Origin: Stenocarpella maydis
Lineage: Eukaryota > Ascomycota > Sordariomycetes > Diaporthales > Diaporthaceae
DNA length: 11,669 bases
Reading direction: 5' to 3'
Assembly: GCA_002270565.1 (NCBI GenBank)
Contig: NQMI01000295.1
Coordinates: 1-11,669, forward strand
Shown: one piece after another, positions 1 through 8,515 of the stretch
How positions within the stretch are numbered: position 1 is the stretch's first letter
Layout: the number at the start of each line of letters is the position of its first letter
The notes under the pieces: generated by a model
What the model saw: the letters and a program-made list of their open reading frames with translations, nothing else
Databases searched by the model: none
Told to the model about the DNA's origin: nothing
Position numbers and translations under genes: made by a program

Positions 1-2353
1 CTAAAATCACTTTCCTCCTTTAATTAGATAAGCTACCTAAATTTAGCTCTATTAGACCCTTTATAGCTCTTAATTCCTAGCCCGCTCATCCTTACTCTCA
101 TTCTGCTATAGCATGCTCGGTTTGTAATCCTTCTCCTCTTGTTTAGCCGACTTTTTATAAGCCCAGGATTAATAGCTATTACTAATCGCCAGCATGAGAA
201 CCTAGCAATTTGCTTCCTTAGTCCCTACCCACTTGCTTATATTCCAGTTATACTCCTAAATCATTATAATTCTTATTATAGCAGGTAATAAGTAATATAA
301 TAGTAATATAGCTGGAATAAAGGATAAAGATAATAATAAAGACCTTAAGATACCTAATTACTTAGGGGTTATCCCATTTATATTTATATTTCCTCCTAGG
401 GATATATTCCTAATACTTACCTCTAATATCTGCTATAAGAGAAATTTAATAGGGTTACTCTATAGCATTCCAGCCCTACTCCAATTAGGCATCTATAGAG
501 TAGTTCTTACTTCACTCAATATCCTAAGACTATCTTCTCCATATATCCATATTCTATCTGCCTAAGGCAGAAGCTCAAGTATCTTGAACGGGTCCTTATG
601 AAGTCCAAGCCCAGATATCATAATCAGATCCTTCACGGCCGCACCAGGTATCTTAGATATCAGGATAGGTAGCTGGTTCTTCAAGCTATTAGGGGCAATA
701 GGAGTTTTGCTCAACCTAGAAGTCCGAACATTAGTAGGCCTTAAAAGATCAGCCTTATTAAATCTTACTATAAGAAAGCCTAGCAGATTTTATCCCAGTT
801 CTAATCTTATACCAAATATAGTGTAATACTTAGTCTCCCCCTTATTCATCCCTAAAATATCAGCTTAAGAGTATATAATATTCTTTCCTATTATAAGCCT
901 CTTATACTTATTATAGCTAATAATTAGAGTATTCTGGATGCCCCTAATTAGATGCCTGGATTTATTAATTTCTGATTGGATAGTAAAACCTTAGATAAGA
1001 GCTAAGGCTTTTTTAGCGGGCAAGCTAGGAGGGGCGGATTTGAGTAGTCTGGTCTTGATCTAGTTTCCGAACTCCTAGCCATTCTTTTTATGATTCTCCT
1101 GGAAGAAAAAGGTGATATAGGTGGCTATAAGAAGTCTATAGGTAGTTGATCCCAGCTGTAGTATAACCTTTACCTGGATTGCTGTATATGCCTGTTTTGA
1201 AAATCCTTTAGGTAGCCTAAGGGTAAGGAAGTATATAATGCAGTCCCTTATATAGGGGTATATTCTGTTGTGAGTTCTCTGATTAGGATGAGTATTAATT
1301 ATATTGAGCTATTTGGTGTTCCTATTGAAGATACTTAATACTTAATGCCCTGGGGTATATATGATTTAGATAATGAACCTCTAGCTATCCTTTAGTGAGT
1401 GGTATCTCTATAATCTAGGGGGTTCTTTATTAATATTATAGGTTATAAGCACTATAAAGACTAGGTTACTAAAATTAATTAGCTGCTAATTAATAAGCTA
1501 TAGAATATAATTAGTATGCAGGTATGCCTCTTAAGCTAGGAGACCTTCTGCATTATAAAGGGTTATGAGGAAGTTGCTATAGTAAGTGCTAAATAGGTTC
1601 TTCTGCCTAGGGGGGTCTCTGAACTGAGGATAGGGATTGATGCCCTCGAAATATATATCCACTACCTGCTGCGCATGATCACTATGCCCCCATTTTTGGT
1701 TCTAAAAGAATGGCGGTTGCACTAAAAGGTCTGATATATTAAAAGCTTAAGAAAGTGCTAACCTGTTGTTAAGGATTTTAGTTTTAAATAGGTCTTTTAT
1801 TAGGTCTGCACTAACTCCACAATCCTAGTTTCCTTAATTATAGATATTATATAAGTTAGGAAATCTTAGCTGCTATATAGGGTTGATATTATTAAAATTT
1901 ATAATAAAGGGTAATGCTAAAAGTTATGCTTTAAGGCTAACCTAATTAGAAGGGTCTGGGTACTTAATAGTAGGCATGGGGGTATTGGGATTATTTATGG
2001 GGCTGACTTGGCCTTTTGGACTATTAATGGTTGTAAACTGGATTAATGGGGATCCCTTTTTCTTTTTCTTACCTTTCTTTATTATTTGCTGGCTTAAGGA
2101 AGATATCTTTCTGATTAGTTAGACTGGGGAAAAGGGTGCTAAGGTAAGGAGAAATTAGGTGATAGAGGGGAGGTAATAAGTTTTAAGGGTAGAGGTTAAT
2201 AGTTGCAGCAGCTTTTAAGTCTTAATAATGCAAGTTATACTGCACTAATTAGAGATCAGCTAAGGTATGGTAGTTATGGAAGAAGTAGTTGGGTTGGAGG
2301 TTGTAGTAGAAAGGTGGGCTTTTATTAGAAGGGGAGCCTTAAGATGGGTGAAT
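1..2353 (-). pseudogene. Protein A, copy 1: RIP-inactivated frame of unknown family
   Basis: This is the same minus-strand frame as in copy A2. It was checked in detail at 1990-2100 and at isolated codons elsewhere. It keeps several sense codons where copy A2 has stops: CAG at 2089-2091, CAA at 2008-2010, CAA at 976-978 and CAA at 139-141. This is the best evidence that the frame once encoded a protein. Near 2030-2090 it encodes a lysine-rich stretch (Lys-Lys-Gly followed by a run of lysines), which probably lies close to the N-terminus. A TGA at 7-9 is shared with copy A2 and may be the original stop. The start is uncertain because the 5' portion is low in complexity. I do not recognise the family: no reverse transcriptase, integrase, transposase DDE or helicase motif was evident. 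It cannot be translated as it stands. Confidence 0.7.
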
Positions 2354-2428
2354 TACTTAAGCTAGTGAATTACTTAACTTTCTTCCCTTTTCTGCTAGGT
2401 AGCAACCTTTGCTGCTTTGAATGCTTCT
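1..2428. repeat. Repeat copy A1 (direct repeat, 2428 bp)
   Basis: This segment matches 8648-11075 in the same orientation. The offset is 8647 at every anchor checked (positions 3, 341, 1261, 1942, 2008, 2089 and 2421), so there is no net insertion or deletion. Differences are overwhelmingly C/T and G/A. One transversion was noticed, near position 150. The copy runs off the left edge of the window, so its left limit is unknown. On the right, homology stops after position 2428, where this copy continues into AT-rich DNA and copy A2 into unrelated DNA. The pair could be two copies of a dispersed element, a tandem duplication with an 8647-bp period, or long direct repeats of one large element. 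Confidence 0.93.
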
Positions 2429-2665
2429 AATAAGAGCTCTTCTCTCTAACTTTTTATATTTAAAGTTGCTTTTCCCCTACTAATCCTTTTCTTAACTTCC
2501 CCCTAATAGTATTATTAATTATTAATTATTAATCTCATTATTAAACTGTTAAGCCTCTCTAATTAGATAAGCTTTACTATTACTATATTTTTTTCTCCTT
2601 AATTAAGCTAAGAAGAGAAGGGAAAGGGTAAGGAGTAATTGCCTCCTATTATTAGGGTCTTTAAA
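2429..2665. other. AT-rich spacer with a short ATTAATT microsatellite
   Basis: No coding frame was recognised. The stretch lies between the upstream end of the minus-strand protein A frame and the start of the plus-strand frame at 2666, so the two relic genes diverge from it. It may have held both promoters, but RIP has blurred any core elements. At about 2511-2533 there are three copies of a 7-bp ATTAATT unit. The stretch is absent from copy A2, where homology ends at 11075. Confidence 0.5.
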
Positions 2666-3466
2666 ATGTATAATCCTTCTCCTATTTATAAAGAGGGCAT
2701 CTGCACTTATTTTCAGCTAAATGCAATCCTTTTATAAAACTAGGTCTATAAATTACTACTTTATAAGGCCTTTATAATAAATATTAAAATGTATAACCTT
2801 AAGGGTAGAGGCAAGGGTCTTTATGTTCTATAGACCCTCTCCTTAATATGCAAATCTGAGCTGCTTAAACTATTCTTTCTCTTCCTAAAAGCCCTAGAGG
2901 CTTGTAAGTACCTGTAGTCTTACCTTAGTACTCTGATTAAAGGAGGTCTGAATAATATTTTTATTGAGTATATAAATGGTGGCCCTTATAAGAAGTATAT
3001 ATCTTAACTGTGCTAGGGGAATAACCTTTATTAGGGCCTGGCTCTCCTTATTGCCTTCTTTGGTTATTGTAATGTGAACCTGTATGACTGTTATATGTGG
3101 TGGATAGGGGCTAATTATAACTAAATAACTCTCTGAGGCATTATTCCCATTATGATCCCTTTCTTTAAGTGCTAATTGCTCTAAGGATTTTAAGATAATG
3201 CTTATGCTAATTATATCTATTATATTAAGGGTTACCTTTATAATTTCAAGATGCTAAAGATTTCTAAGAGCAGTTATAACTATATTATTAATATGTATCC
3301 CGATCTAATTAATAAGCCTCTAAATATATCTCCTTTAGAGCTCTTACTGGGCAAGTATACTAAGGTAGCTACTAAGATAGGATATAAGGAAACTCGTGCG
3401 GATGCTATAGGTAAGATTACTAGATATATGCCTAGGAAGTTTAAGTATAAGCCTATAGATCTCTAG
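2666..3466 (+). pseudogene. Unrecognised plus-strand protein, RIP-inactivated
   Basis: One reading frame can be followed from an ATG at 2666 to a TAG at 3464-3466, about 267 codons. It is broken by TAA and TAG codons plus one TGA near 3130, all one transition from Gln, Trp or Arg codons. The last 71 codons, from the internal ATG at 3251, are still open. Visible residues include two adjacent tryptophans near 3100, several aromatic-rich blocks with many Tyr and Asn, and a basic C-terminal tail (Arg-Lys-Phe-Lys-Tyr-Lys near 3430-3455). The TAG at the end could itself be a former Gln codon, since the same frame stays plausible, with more such stops, to about 3620. I do not recognise the family. 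It reads opposite to protein A and to the Gag-protease relic. It may belong to the same mobile element or to another one nested here. Confidence 0.55.
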
Positions 3467-4004
3467 TTATAGTTGTAAGGTGATTAGAAGGGTTAGGTAA
3501 GGCTGGGGTGGATCTAGTTTTTCAGGTTACTAATACTTCTTTTAGTAGTAAATTAAGAACTAATGATTTTTATCTTGCATGTGGTCTTAAGAGAAGTATA
3601 CTTATCTAATTAGAGATATAATATTATCTTAACTTTTTTATATCTTAACTTTTTTATATCTTAACTTTTTTATATCTTAACTTTTTTATATCTTATCCTA
3701 GAATTTATATTCTTTAGCTTAGGGTTATTAGGGTTAATAAGCAGAATATCTATATATAGTATTATCCTTTAAGTCTAATTAGCTAAATTTAATAAATCTA
3801 AATTATATAAGCTATCTATATCTAAGTATACTTGTGCTTGGGGGACTATCCGGCTAGGAAAAGACTAGTCTTGGTACTAATTGTTATTATCCTAATTAGG
3901 GGTGGTGGGATGGAGTATATTATTTAGTATGTTTGGGAAGATATTGTATCTGGCTACCTCTAATAGCTTCCTCCCGGTTTGTTAACTTTTAGGAGGGTTG
4001 TCCT
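3467..4004. other. AT-rich intergenic stretch between convergent relics
   Basis: It lies between the end of the plus-strand frame and the recognisable end of the minus-strand protease frame, so the two relic genes converge on it. The protease frame may run on into it to about 3830, with a few stops. It holds a 16-bp tandem repeat at 3625-3695 and two separated TTAGGG words at 3719-3733. No RNA gene or further domain was recognised. A 3' LTR would be expected near here for a minus-strand retroelement, but I could not find a repeat partner. Confidence 0.5.
3625..3695. repeat. 16-bp tandem repeat, about 4.4 copies
   Basis: The unit TATCTTAACTTTTTTA begins at 3625, 3641, 3657 and 3673, with a partial fifth copy from 3689. 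The copies appear identical. Perfect identity inside heavily mutated DNA suggests that the array expanded after RIP, or was too short to be targeted. Polymerase slippage is the simplest origin. Confidence 0.95.
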
Positions 4005-5077
4005 CCTAAAGAAAAGGTACCACCGGCTCCTAAATTCCCCTCTTACAGATGAATTTCTTTAGGCGCATTAGGGGATAGGTCCCGTTAATAGTGATCTGCC
4101 CCCTTTTCTAGGTCCGGCTGGAATTAGGTTGCAGGTCTCTAGGGTATATACCTATCTGAATAGAAGACTGCTTTAGTAGCAGCCACCTGAAAGGGCTTCT
4201 AGTTCCTCCTCCCCAGCCCATATATTACTTGCAACCCGTTAAGAGTAATGTGTGCAAAAAGGAACCCCCTTAATTACTTAAAAGTTAAATTTATATCTAA
4301 AAAGAAAGGCATCTCTAAAAGGATATTATAAGTGGTATTATGCATTTTATTATTTATAATAAAGAAAATAGCCCTTATCCTATTATAGTTAATATATACC
4401 TACTCCTTAGTTACTCTAATTAGTTTAAGTAATGCTCTATTATAAACTATAGAGTTTATATCTTAGAGTAGAGTATAGGATAACTTATTCCGGTAGTAAT
4501 AGGATAAAGGAAGAAGATTCATCTTAGCATCTATATTTAGTAGGGCTAGAAGGATCTTATAGCTTTCTAAAGCAATCCTAATGTTTAGGTAGGTGGATCT
4601 GTAGCAACTATAGTTTACTATATTAGCAGTTTGAGACAATATTGAATTTACCTTATACCTAATGATATGCATCTGATCAGAGCTTAAGCATTGCTTATAT
4701 CTAATTTTAGATAAAGCAGAGACTATACTAAGTCCTAGACCTATAGCTTGAGGCATATCTCTATCTAGGACTGGCTTGAAAGGCTATTTATTAAGAGAGG
4801 TATTATCCCTATAAGTAAGGAGCTCTCTAATTAGAACAGCATTAGTCTTACTAAGCGTGAGAATATCTGAAATCAGCATTTTGATTAAGGTAGCAAGGAT
4901 GGCGTTTATAGCCTTGGCTTTAGGGGTCTGGGGGATTAGGGGTCCTTATTTAGGCTTAGCTTTAGTTAATTTTTTAGTCTTATTTAGACTAATTAGATCA
5001 CCCTTTATTTTACTTTTTCCCCTCCCCAGCTATAATAGAAGTCTCTTGCTAGATTTCTGATACCACCTCCTTTTCAT
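4005..5077 (-). pseudogene. Retropepsin-like protease of an LTR-type retroelement, RIP-inactivated
   Basis: The frame runs from an ATG at 5077-5075 (overlapping the Gag stop) and includes a 97-codon stretch at 4463-4756 that is still open. The aspartic-protease pattern of Ty3-type retroelements is visible. At 4526-4537 the codons spell Asn-Ile-Asp-Ala, preceded by Leu-Leu and followed by Lys-Met-Asn-Leu-Leu. The family expects Asp-Thr-Gly-Ala there, and each of the three changes is one G-to-A or C-to-T step. Near 4295-4330 lies the distal strand motif Ile-Leu-Leu-x-Met-Pro-Phe-Phe-Leu, matching the usual Leu-Leu-Gly-x-Pro-Phe. Upstream (about 4850-5070) is a Lys/Arg-rich and Pro-containing linker. 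The role would be processing of the element's polyprotein. The catalytic Asp and Gly are lost and stops interrupt the frame, so it is dead. No reverse transcriptase was recognised downstream. Confidence 0.75.
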
Positions 5078-5385
5078 TAGAAATCATTCTTTAATTCCCT
5101 AAGAGATATATCGCCCTTAAGTTTAAGGCGGTTAGCAATTAGAGACTAATATCTCTAAATATAAGGTAAGTCTATTCTTCCTTTTAAAAGCAAAAATTCC
5201 AGATAGCCTTTAATAAACTTCTTAATGCTATAATATTCTATATCCCTATAGAAAGCTAGGGCTATAGGATTAAGCTAGTTAGACCTACCTTTATAGATAT
5301 CCTCTTAAAAGCTAAGGAATACCAAGTTGCTTTCCTACCTAGGAGACTAAATTAGGCTGAGCTTGATGAGTTCTAGCAATTTGGA

Positions 5386-5430
5386 GCATTAATAGGCCCT
5401 ATAATTAGAGGAAGTGCTATATTTATAGCA
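5386..5430 (-). other. Decayed zinc knuckle within Gag
   Basis: The fifteen codons begin Cys-Tyr-Lys-Tyr and end in a stop codon followed by Cys. The second position of the pair (TAT) is one transition from TGT (Cys), and a second TAT ten residues in is one transition from CAT (His). This would give C-x2-C-x5-H-x4-C, one residue longer in the middle than the usual retroviral C-x2-C-x4-H-x4-C. The knuckle lies in the Gag frame upstream of the protease, as expected. The assignment depends on two inferred ancestral codons. Confidence 0.5.
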
Positions 5431-5433
5431 CTT
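5412..5433. repeat. Perfect 10-bp inverted repeat with 2-bp loop
   Basis: AAGTGCTATA and TATAGCACTT are separated by TT. The palindrome sits on the zinc-knuckle codons of the Gag relic, so it is probably a by-product of coding sequence plus RIP rather than a regulatory hairpin. Confidence 0.9.
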
Positions 5434-6730
5434 TCTAATCTTACCATTCTATTAATAGGCCAGCTTAGATATATTCCACCTATAGTCTTTAGAGTGCTTA
5501 TTAGTTAAACCATCCTTTTAATTATAATTAGCTTCTAGTGAGTTTAAGGATATAATTATATTAGGGCTATTAAGTCCCAAGTAAGCCCAGCTTTAATTAT
5601 AGCTAAGCACCTTATTAATATATGCTTGATTTATATTAAGTTTATTTAATATAGGCTGTAGGCTTTCCGCAAAGTTATTCTTAATTATAAACTTAATCTC
5701 TATCTAGGCAAACTTATAGGCTAAGTCATCCATTAAAGAGTCTTTATTAAACTAGATATTCTTCTAGATGATCTTATATCCCAGCTAATTAGAGTAAGAG
5801 GGGGTTTATACTGATGATTCTATAGTCCTTAGGGTAGATTAAGGCTATAGGTAAGATATCTTTATAAGCTGAATAGGAGGGGGATAGTAAGTAGTAAGAC
5901 TAGCCCCTCTTATATTATTATACTCATCCTAACGGGAGTACTTAAGTTCCTTATTAATTAGAGAAAGGAGTTCTATCTTAAAAGTTCTCTAGTTATGGGT
6001 CCTAGCCTCCTTATTGGATATGCTTTTGGTGGCTAACATCTTCTTTAGGGTTAACAGCAAGATTCAATAGAACAGCCAGGTTAGCAAGATCAGACCGTCA
6101 TTAGTGGAATCTAGTACCTAGTTATAAGTTGCAATCCAGTGCTTCCAGGCTTCCAGATCTTCAGCAGGGTAATTCCTCCAGATAGTATTAATTACCTTAG
6201 ATGGATTAGCATAAGAGGCAGCATTATGGATTTAGTAGTAGGCTATTAGCTAGCCTTTCTAACCAACCTAATCATACTCTCCTATAGTAATTATATGAAC
6301 ATTATTAACTAGGCTTGAGGTAGTGCAAACCTGGAGGAATAAGCTAAGTACCTGATCTAATGAATACTAGAACTGGTTGGTAATGGTCTCTACTAAATTA
6401 ATAACTTTAATGATATTAGTTCCATTAAATCGCAGAGTCAATTAAAGCACAAATAGCAAGGCCTAAAGGGCAGCATTTCCAAAGGGTATTAAAGGTATAA
6501 TAGGCTGAGAAGCTGCCTAAATGGGTGGTATAAGAGTATAACGCTCCTAATTAGAGGTCCCAGATGGGGTAGGGGCAGGTTCTTAAGGAGACTAGCGTCC
6601 TTAAGGTAGACCTTTCTTTAATAAGAGCCCCCTTGCCTTATCTATATCCTGCTCCCTTCCCCTAGAGGGAGAACCTCTAGTGGATAGGGGAGTAGAATGA
6701 ATATCTTCTATTAGGTAAATAGAGGATATA

Positions 6731-7105
6731 GGTCCTAATTAGTTCCTTATGGTAATAACGGAGGCAAATGTTTCTCTCTACCTTTACATTCTCAGGAGAG
6801 GGCCTAATATAAGTGCTATCTAAAGGTATTAAATGTTTTTTTCTATTAGGGGTCTTGGGAGAAAGCAAAAGCATAAGTACTGTTTAGGGTCCGCTAAAAT
6901 ATATATAGGAGTAAATAGGTCCTAATTAGTCCCTTGCGATAATAGTGAAGTTAAATATTTCTCCACACTAGAGCTGCTTTCTGAAGAGGCAAGATGTAAG
7001 TACTATCTAAGGGTATTGAATGTTTCTCTCCACCAAGCATATCTAAAAGAAGCAAAGGTATTAAGTACTATTTGAAATTCGCTAAGATACATATAGGAAT
7101 AACTA
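6731..7105. repeat. Two-copy tandem repeat of about 187 bp
   Basis: Anchors GGTCCTAATTAG at 6731 and 6918, AAGTRCTATCTAARGG at 6811 and 6998, and CGCTAARAT at 6892 and 7080 give offsets of 187, 187 and 188 bp. The copies have diverged more than A1 and A2 have, mostly by transitions. A degenerate further partial unit may follow (AGGTATAATTAGAGTAAATAG from about 7104). The array lies just upstream of the Gag frame, where the 5' untranslated leader of the minus-strand retroelement would be. It could be leader or LTR-associated repeats. An open 65-codon minus frame inside it (6677-6874) looks incidental. Confidence 0.8.
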
Positions 7106-7360
7106 GGTATAATTAGAGTAAATAGTATTAGTATAGAAGGTTATATTAAATACTATAAAGTCTTACTATAGTAGCAGGCAGGAGCTACTTAACTGCAAGC
7201 AACCAGAGGAGAGAATAATATAAATATTTGGAATACCCTTATGCTGCTAATGCCAGCCATCCTGACCGCAGGGGGTGCTAATAATAGCGGAAGCTCCAAG
7301 CTTACCAATTAGAAGGATAGCGGTTAGTAGGGTAGGAACCTCTTTAACTTCCTACAGAAG

Positions 7361-7369
7361 CACGTAACA
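7361..7369 (-). other. Possible LTR 5' end (TGTTACGTG)
   Basis: On the minus strand the sequence reads TGTTACGTG, resembling the TGTTACG-type starts common in fungal Ty3-type LTRs. The minus-strand Gag begins about 0.65 kb downstream, a reasonable distance for a 5' LTR plus leader. No partner LTR, matching end or target-site duplication was identified, so this is a weak call. Confidence 0.25.
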
Positions 7370-7392
7370 TTTAGCACTACCATCGCCCAACC

Positions 7393-7410
7393 TAATATTA
7401 TATAATATTA
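7393..7410. repeat. 18-bp perfect AT palindrome
   Basis: TAATATTATATAATATTA equals its own reverse complement. It is likely a product of extreme AT richness, although such sites can extrude as cruciforms. Confidence 0.85.
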
Positions 7411-7986
7411 GATAATATCTTAAATATAGTATTCAATAGGGTAACCAGATATTATAATGATAACTTAAAAGGGAAAATTAAAGAGGGGCCTGATTGGTTA
7501 AACTAGGGCTTTATTATACCTAGTTTACCTATATTAGGGAATTAGTATGCTAAACCTTCGGGTGCTACATCTAAGGGCAAGAGAGTTTCAGATAATATAG
7601 GCAGTTAGGATCTACTAAACCTTCTTAATACTAATCCTTTATATCCCTTCTAAGGAAATAAGCCCTAATTAGATATTATTAAATCTAATTAGAATGAATT
7701 TCTAAGGCCCAAGGATATAAATCCCTTAGTAGCTTTTCCAGGAATGTATGGCTAGGCCAGAGGTTCCGTACTTTACTACTGAATTGGGTATGCTGGGAGG
7801 GGGTTTAAGATATAGCTGAGGTGATGGAGTTAGCTCGGTATAGAGATCAGACCAGCCTCACATATACCTGCTCCTATCGCTACTGGGTTAACTGTGGGCG
7901 ACTTAAGAGGGTAAATCTAGCCTTTATATAATAGTAAAATTCTCTATTAAGAGCGAGAGAGCGCTATAGCTCTAATTAGAATCAAA

Positions 7987-7996
7987 TGGTATCAGA
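7987..7996 (+). other. Possible tRNA primer-binding site
   Basis: The plus strand reads TGGTATCAGA, the first ten bases of the initiator-methionine primer-binding site TGGTATCAGAGC known mainly from plant LTR elements. It follows ...AATCA by two bases, so an LTR ending in CA at 7984 is possible, perhaps starting with TGATT at 7488. A TATA-like word lies near 7922. It points to the plus strand, opposite to the Gag relic, so it would belong to a different element. A chance match cannot be excluded. Confidence 0.3.
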
Positions 7997-8084
7997 AGTA
8001 TAGAGATTCACTCCCCTAAAGTGGCCGATAACCTTATAAATAAAATAGGGAATCCAGGCCTAAAAGCTAAGGAACTTCATAGTG

Positions 8085-8169
8085 GCTAAAGAAACCTCGT
8101 TGGCCGAAGAAACCTCATTAGCCGAAGAAACCTCATTAGCCGAAGAAACCTCGTTAGCCGAAGAAACCA
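8085..8169 (+). repeat. 18-bp tandem repeat, about 4.7 copies, in a codon-compatible register
   Basis: The unit GCCGAAGAAACCTCATTA begins at 8085, 8103, 8121 and 8139, with a partial copy from 8157. Variants are G/A and C/T only. Since 18 is a multiple of three, a plus-strand frame reads a repeated hexapeptide Ala-Glu-Glu-Thr-Ser-Leu, ending in TAA shortly after the array at about 8180. No long open frame surrounds it, so coding is possible but unproven. It follows the primer-binding-site-like word by about 90 bp. Confidence 0.92.
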
Positions 8170-8515
8170 TATTCAATTCATAAGGCAGACACCAGTAAAA
8201 ACGGGCCTAGAGGGGAGAGCAAGAGGACAAAACCTTCACACACACAAAAAGGCACACGTTCTGCCAGAGCCCTAATCAAGCAACCACCCCAAGAGGAGCG
8301 TGGAAGACAAGAAGAGGAGCCCCTGACGCAATAGGAGAGTTATAAGGGGAATAAAGGGTGCCAAAAAGAAGAAGCAGAAAAAGAGAGCACAAGAAATAGT
8401 TTCACAATACACATGTATATATCTAACAGATACAAATTCACAGGGTATAAAAAGATTAATTCTCTAGAACTAGAAATTTCTCAAAAGTAATGCAGGAAGG
8501 CCCCTTCTTATAATC
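8170..8515. other. Purine-rich, CpA-retaining stretch without a recognised gene
   Basis: This interval keeps many CpA and a few CpG while TpG is scarce, unlike the TpA-saturated DNA around it. The plus strand is rich in AAG, GAA and CA runs. Every frame contains stops and none showed a recognisable domain. It separates the 18-bp array from the 3' end of the protein A frame. Either RIP acted here mainly as G-to-A on this strand, or the ancestral sequence was purine-rich. Confidence 0.5.

Larger units (their letters stand above)
5077..6720 (-). pseudogene. Gag-like capsid protein of an LTR-type retroelement, RIP-inactivated
   Basis: A single minus-strand frame of roughly 540 codons is interrupted by TAA and TAG. 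In order it shows a Pro/Ser-rich N-terminal part (about 6500-6700), an Arg-Phe-Asn-Gly-Thr-Asn-Ile motif at about 6412-6432 (fungal Ty3-type Gag proteins usually carry a similar Phe-Asp-Gly-Thr-Asn), a helical segment with several Trp around 6131-6200, and a zinc-knuckle-like segment at 5386-5430. It ends in TAA at 5079-5077, directly followed by TGA. Known: Gag forms the virus-like particle and its knuckle binds the RNA genome. The protease module follows in another frame with an overlapping ATG. The upstream limit is uncertain, because the frame loses coding character near the 187-bp duplication. Stops and lost cysteines make it non-functional. Confidence 0.75.
7106..8084. other. Non-coding AT-rich stretch with weak LTR-like signals
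   Basis: No legible protein frame was found on either strand. It holds pockets that keep CpG (about 7260-7385), a perfect AT palindrome at 7393-7410, an LTR-end-like word at 7361-7369, a TATA-like TTTATATAA near 7922 and a primer-binding-site-like word at 7987. Together these would fit one or two degraded LTRs in this interval, but no second copy of either candidate LTR was found in the window. Confidence 0.4.

Noticed and set aside
3719..3733. Interstitial telomere repeat (two TTAGGG words)
   Set aside because: Only two units, separated by TTA, in AT-rich DNA. Not a telomeric array.
4857..5060. 67-codon plus-strand open frame rich in Leu and Ile
   Set aside because: It is antisense to the protease linker region, and its hydrophobic content reflects AT-rich codons. 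No domain or matching context.
6677..6874. 65-codon minus-strand open frame
   Set aside because: It is out of register with the Gag frame, overlaps the 187-bp duplication, and the second repeat unit does not support it.
8085..8169. CRISPR-like array
   Set aside because: The units are directly adjacent with no spacers, and the context is a fungal transposon island.
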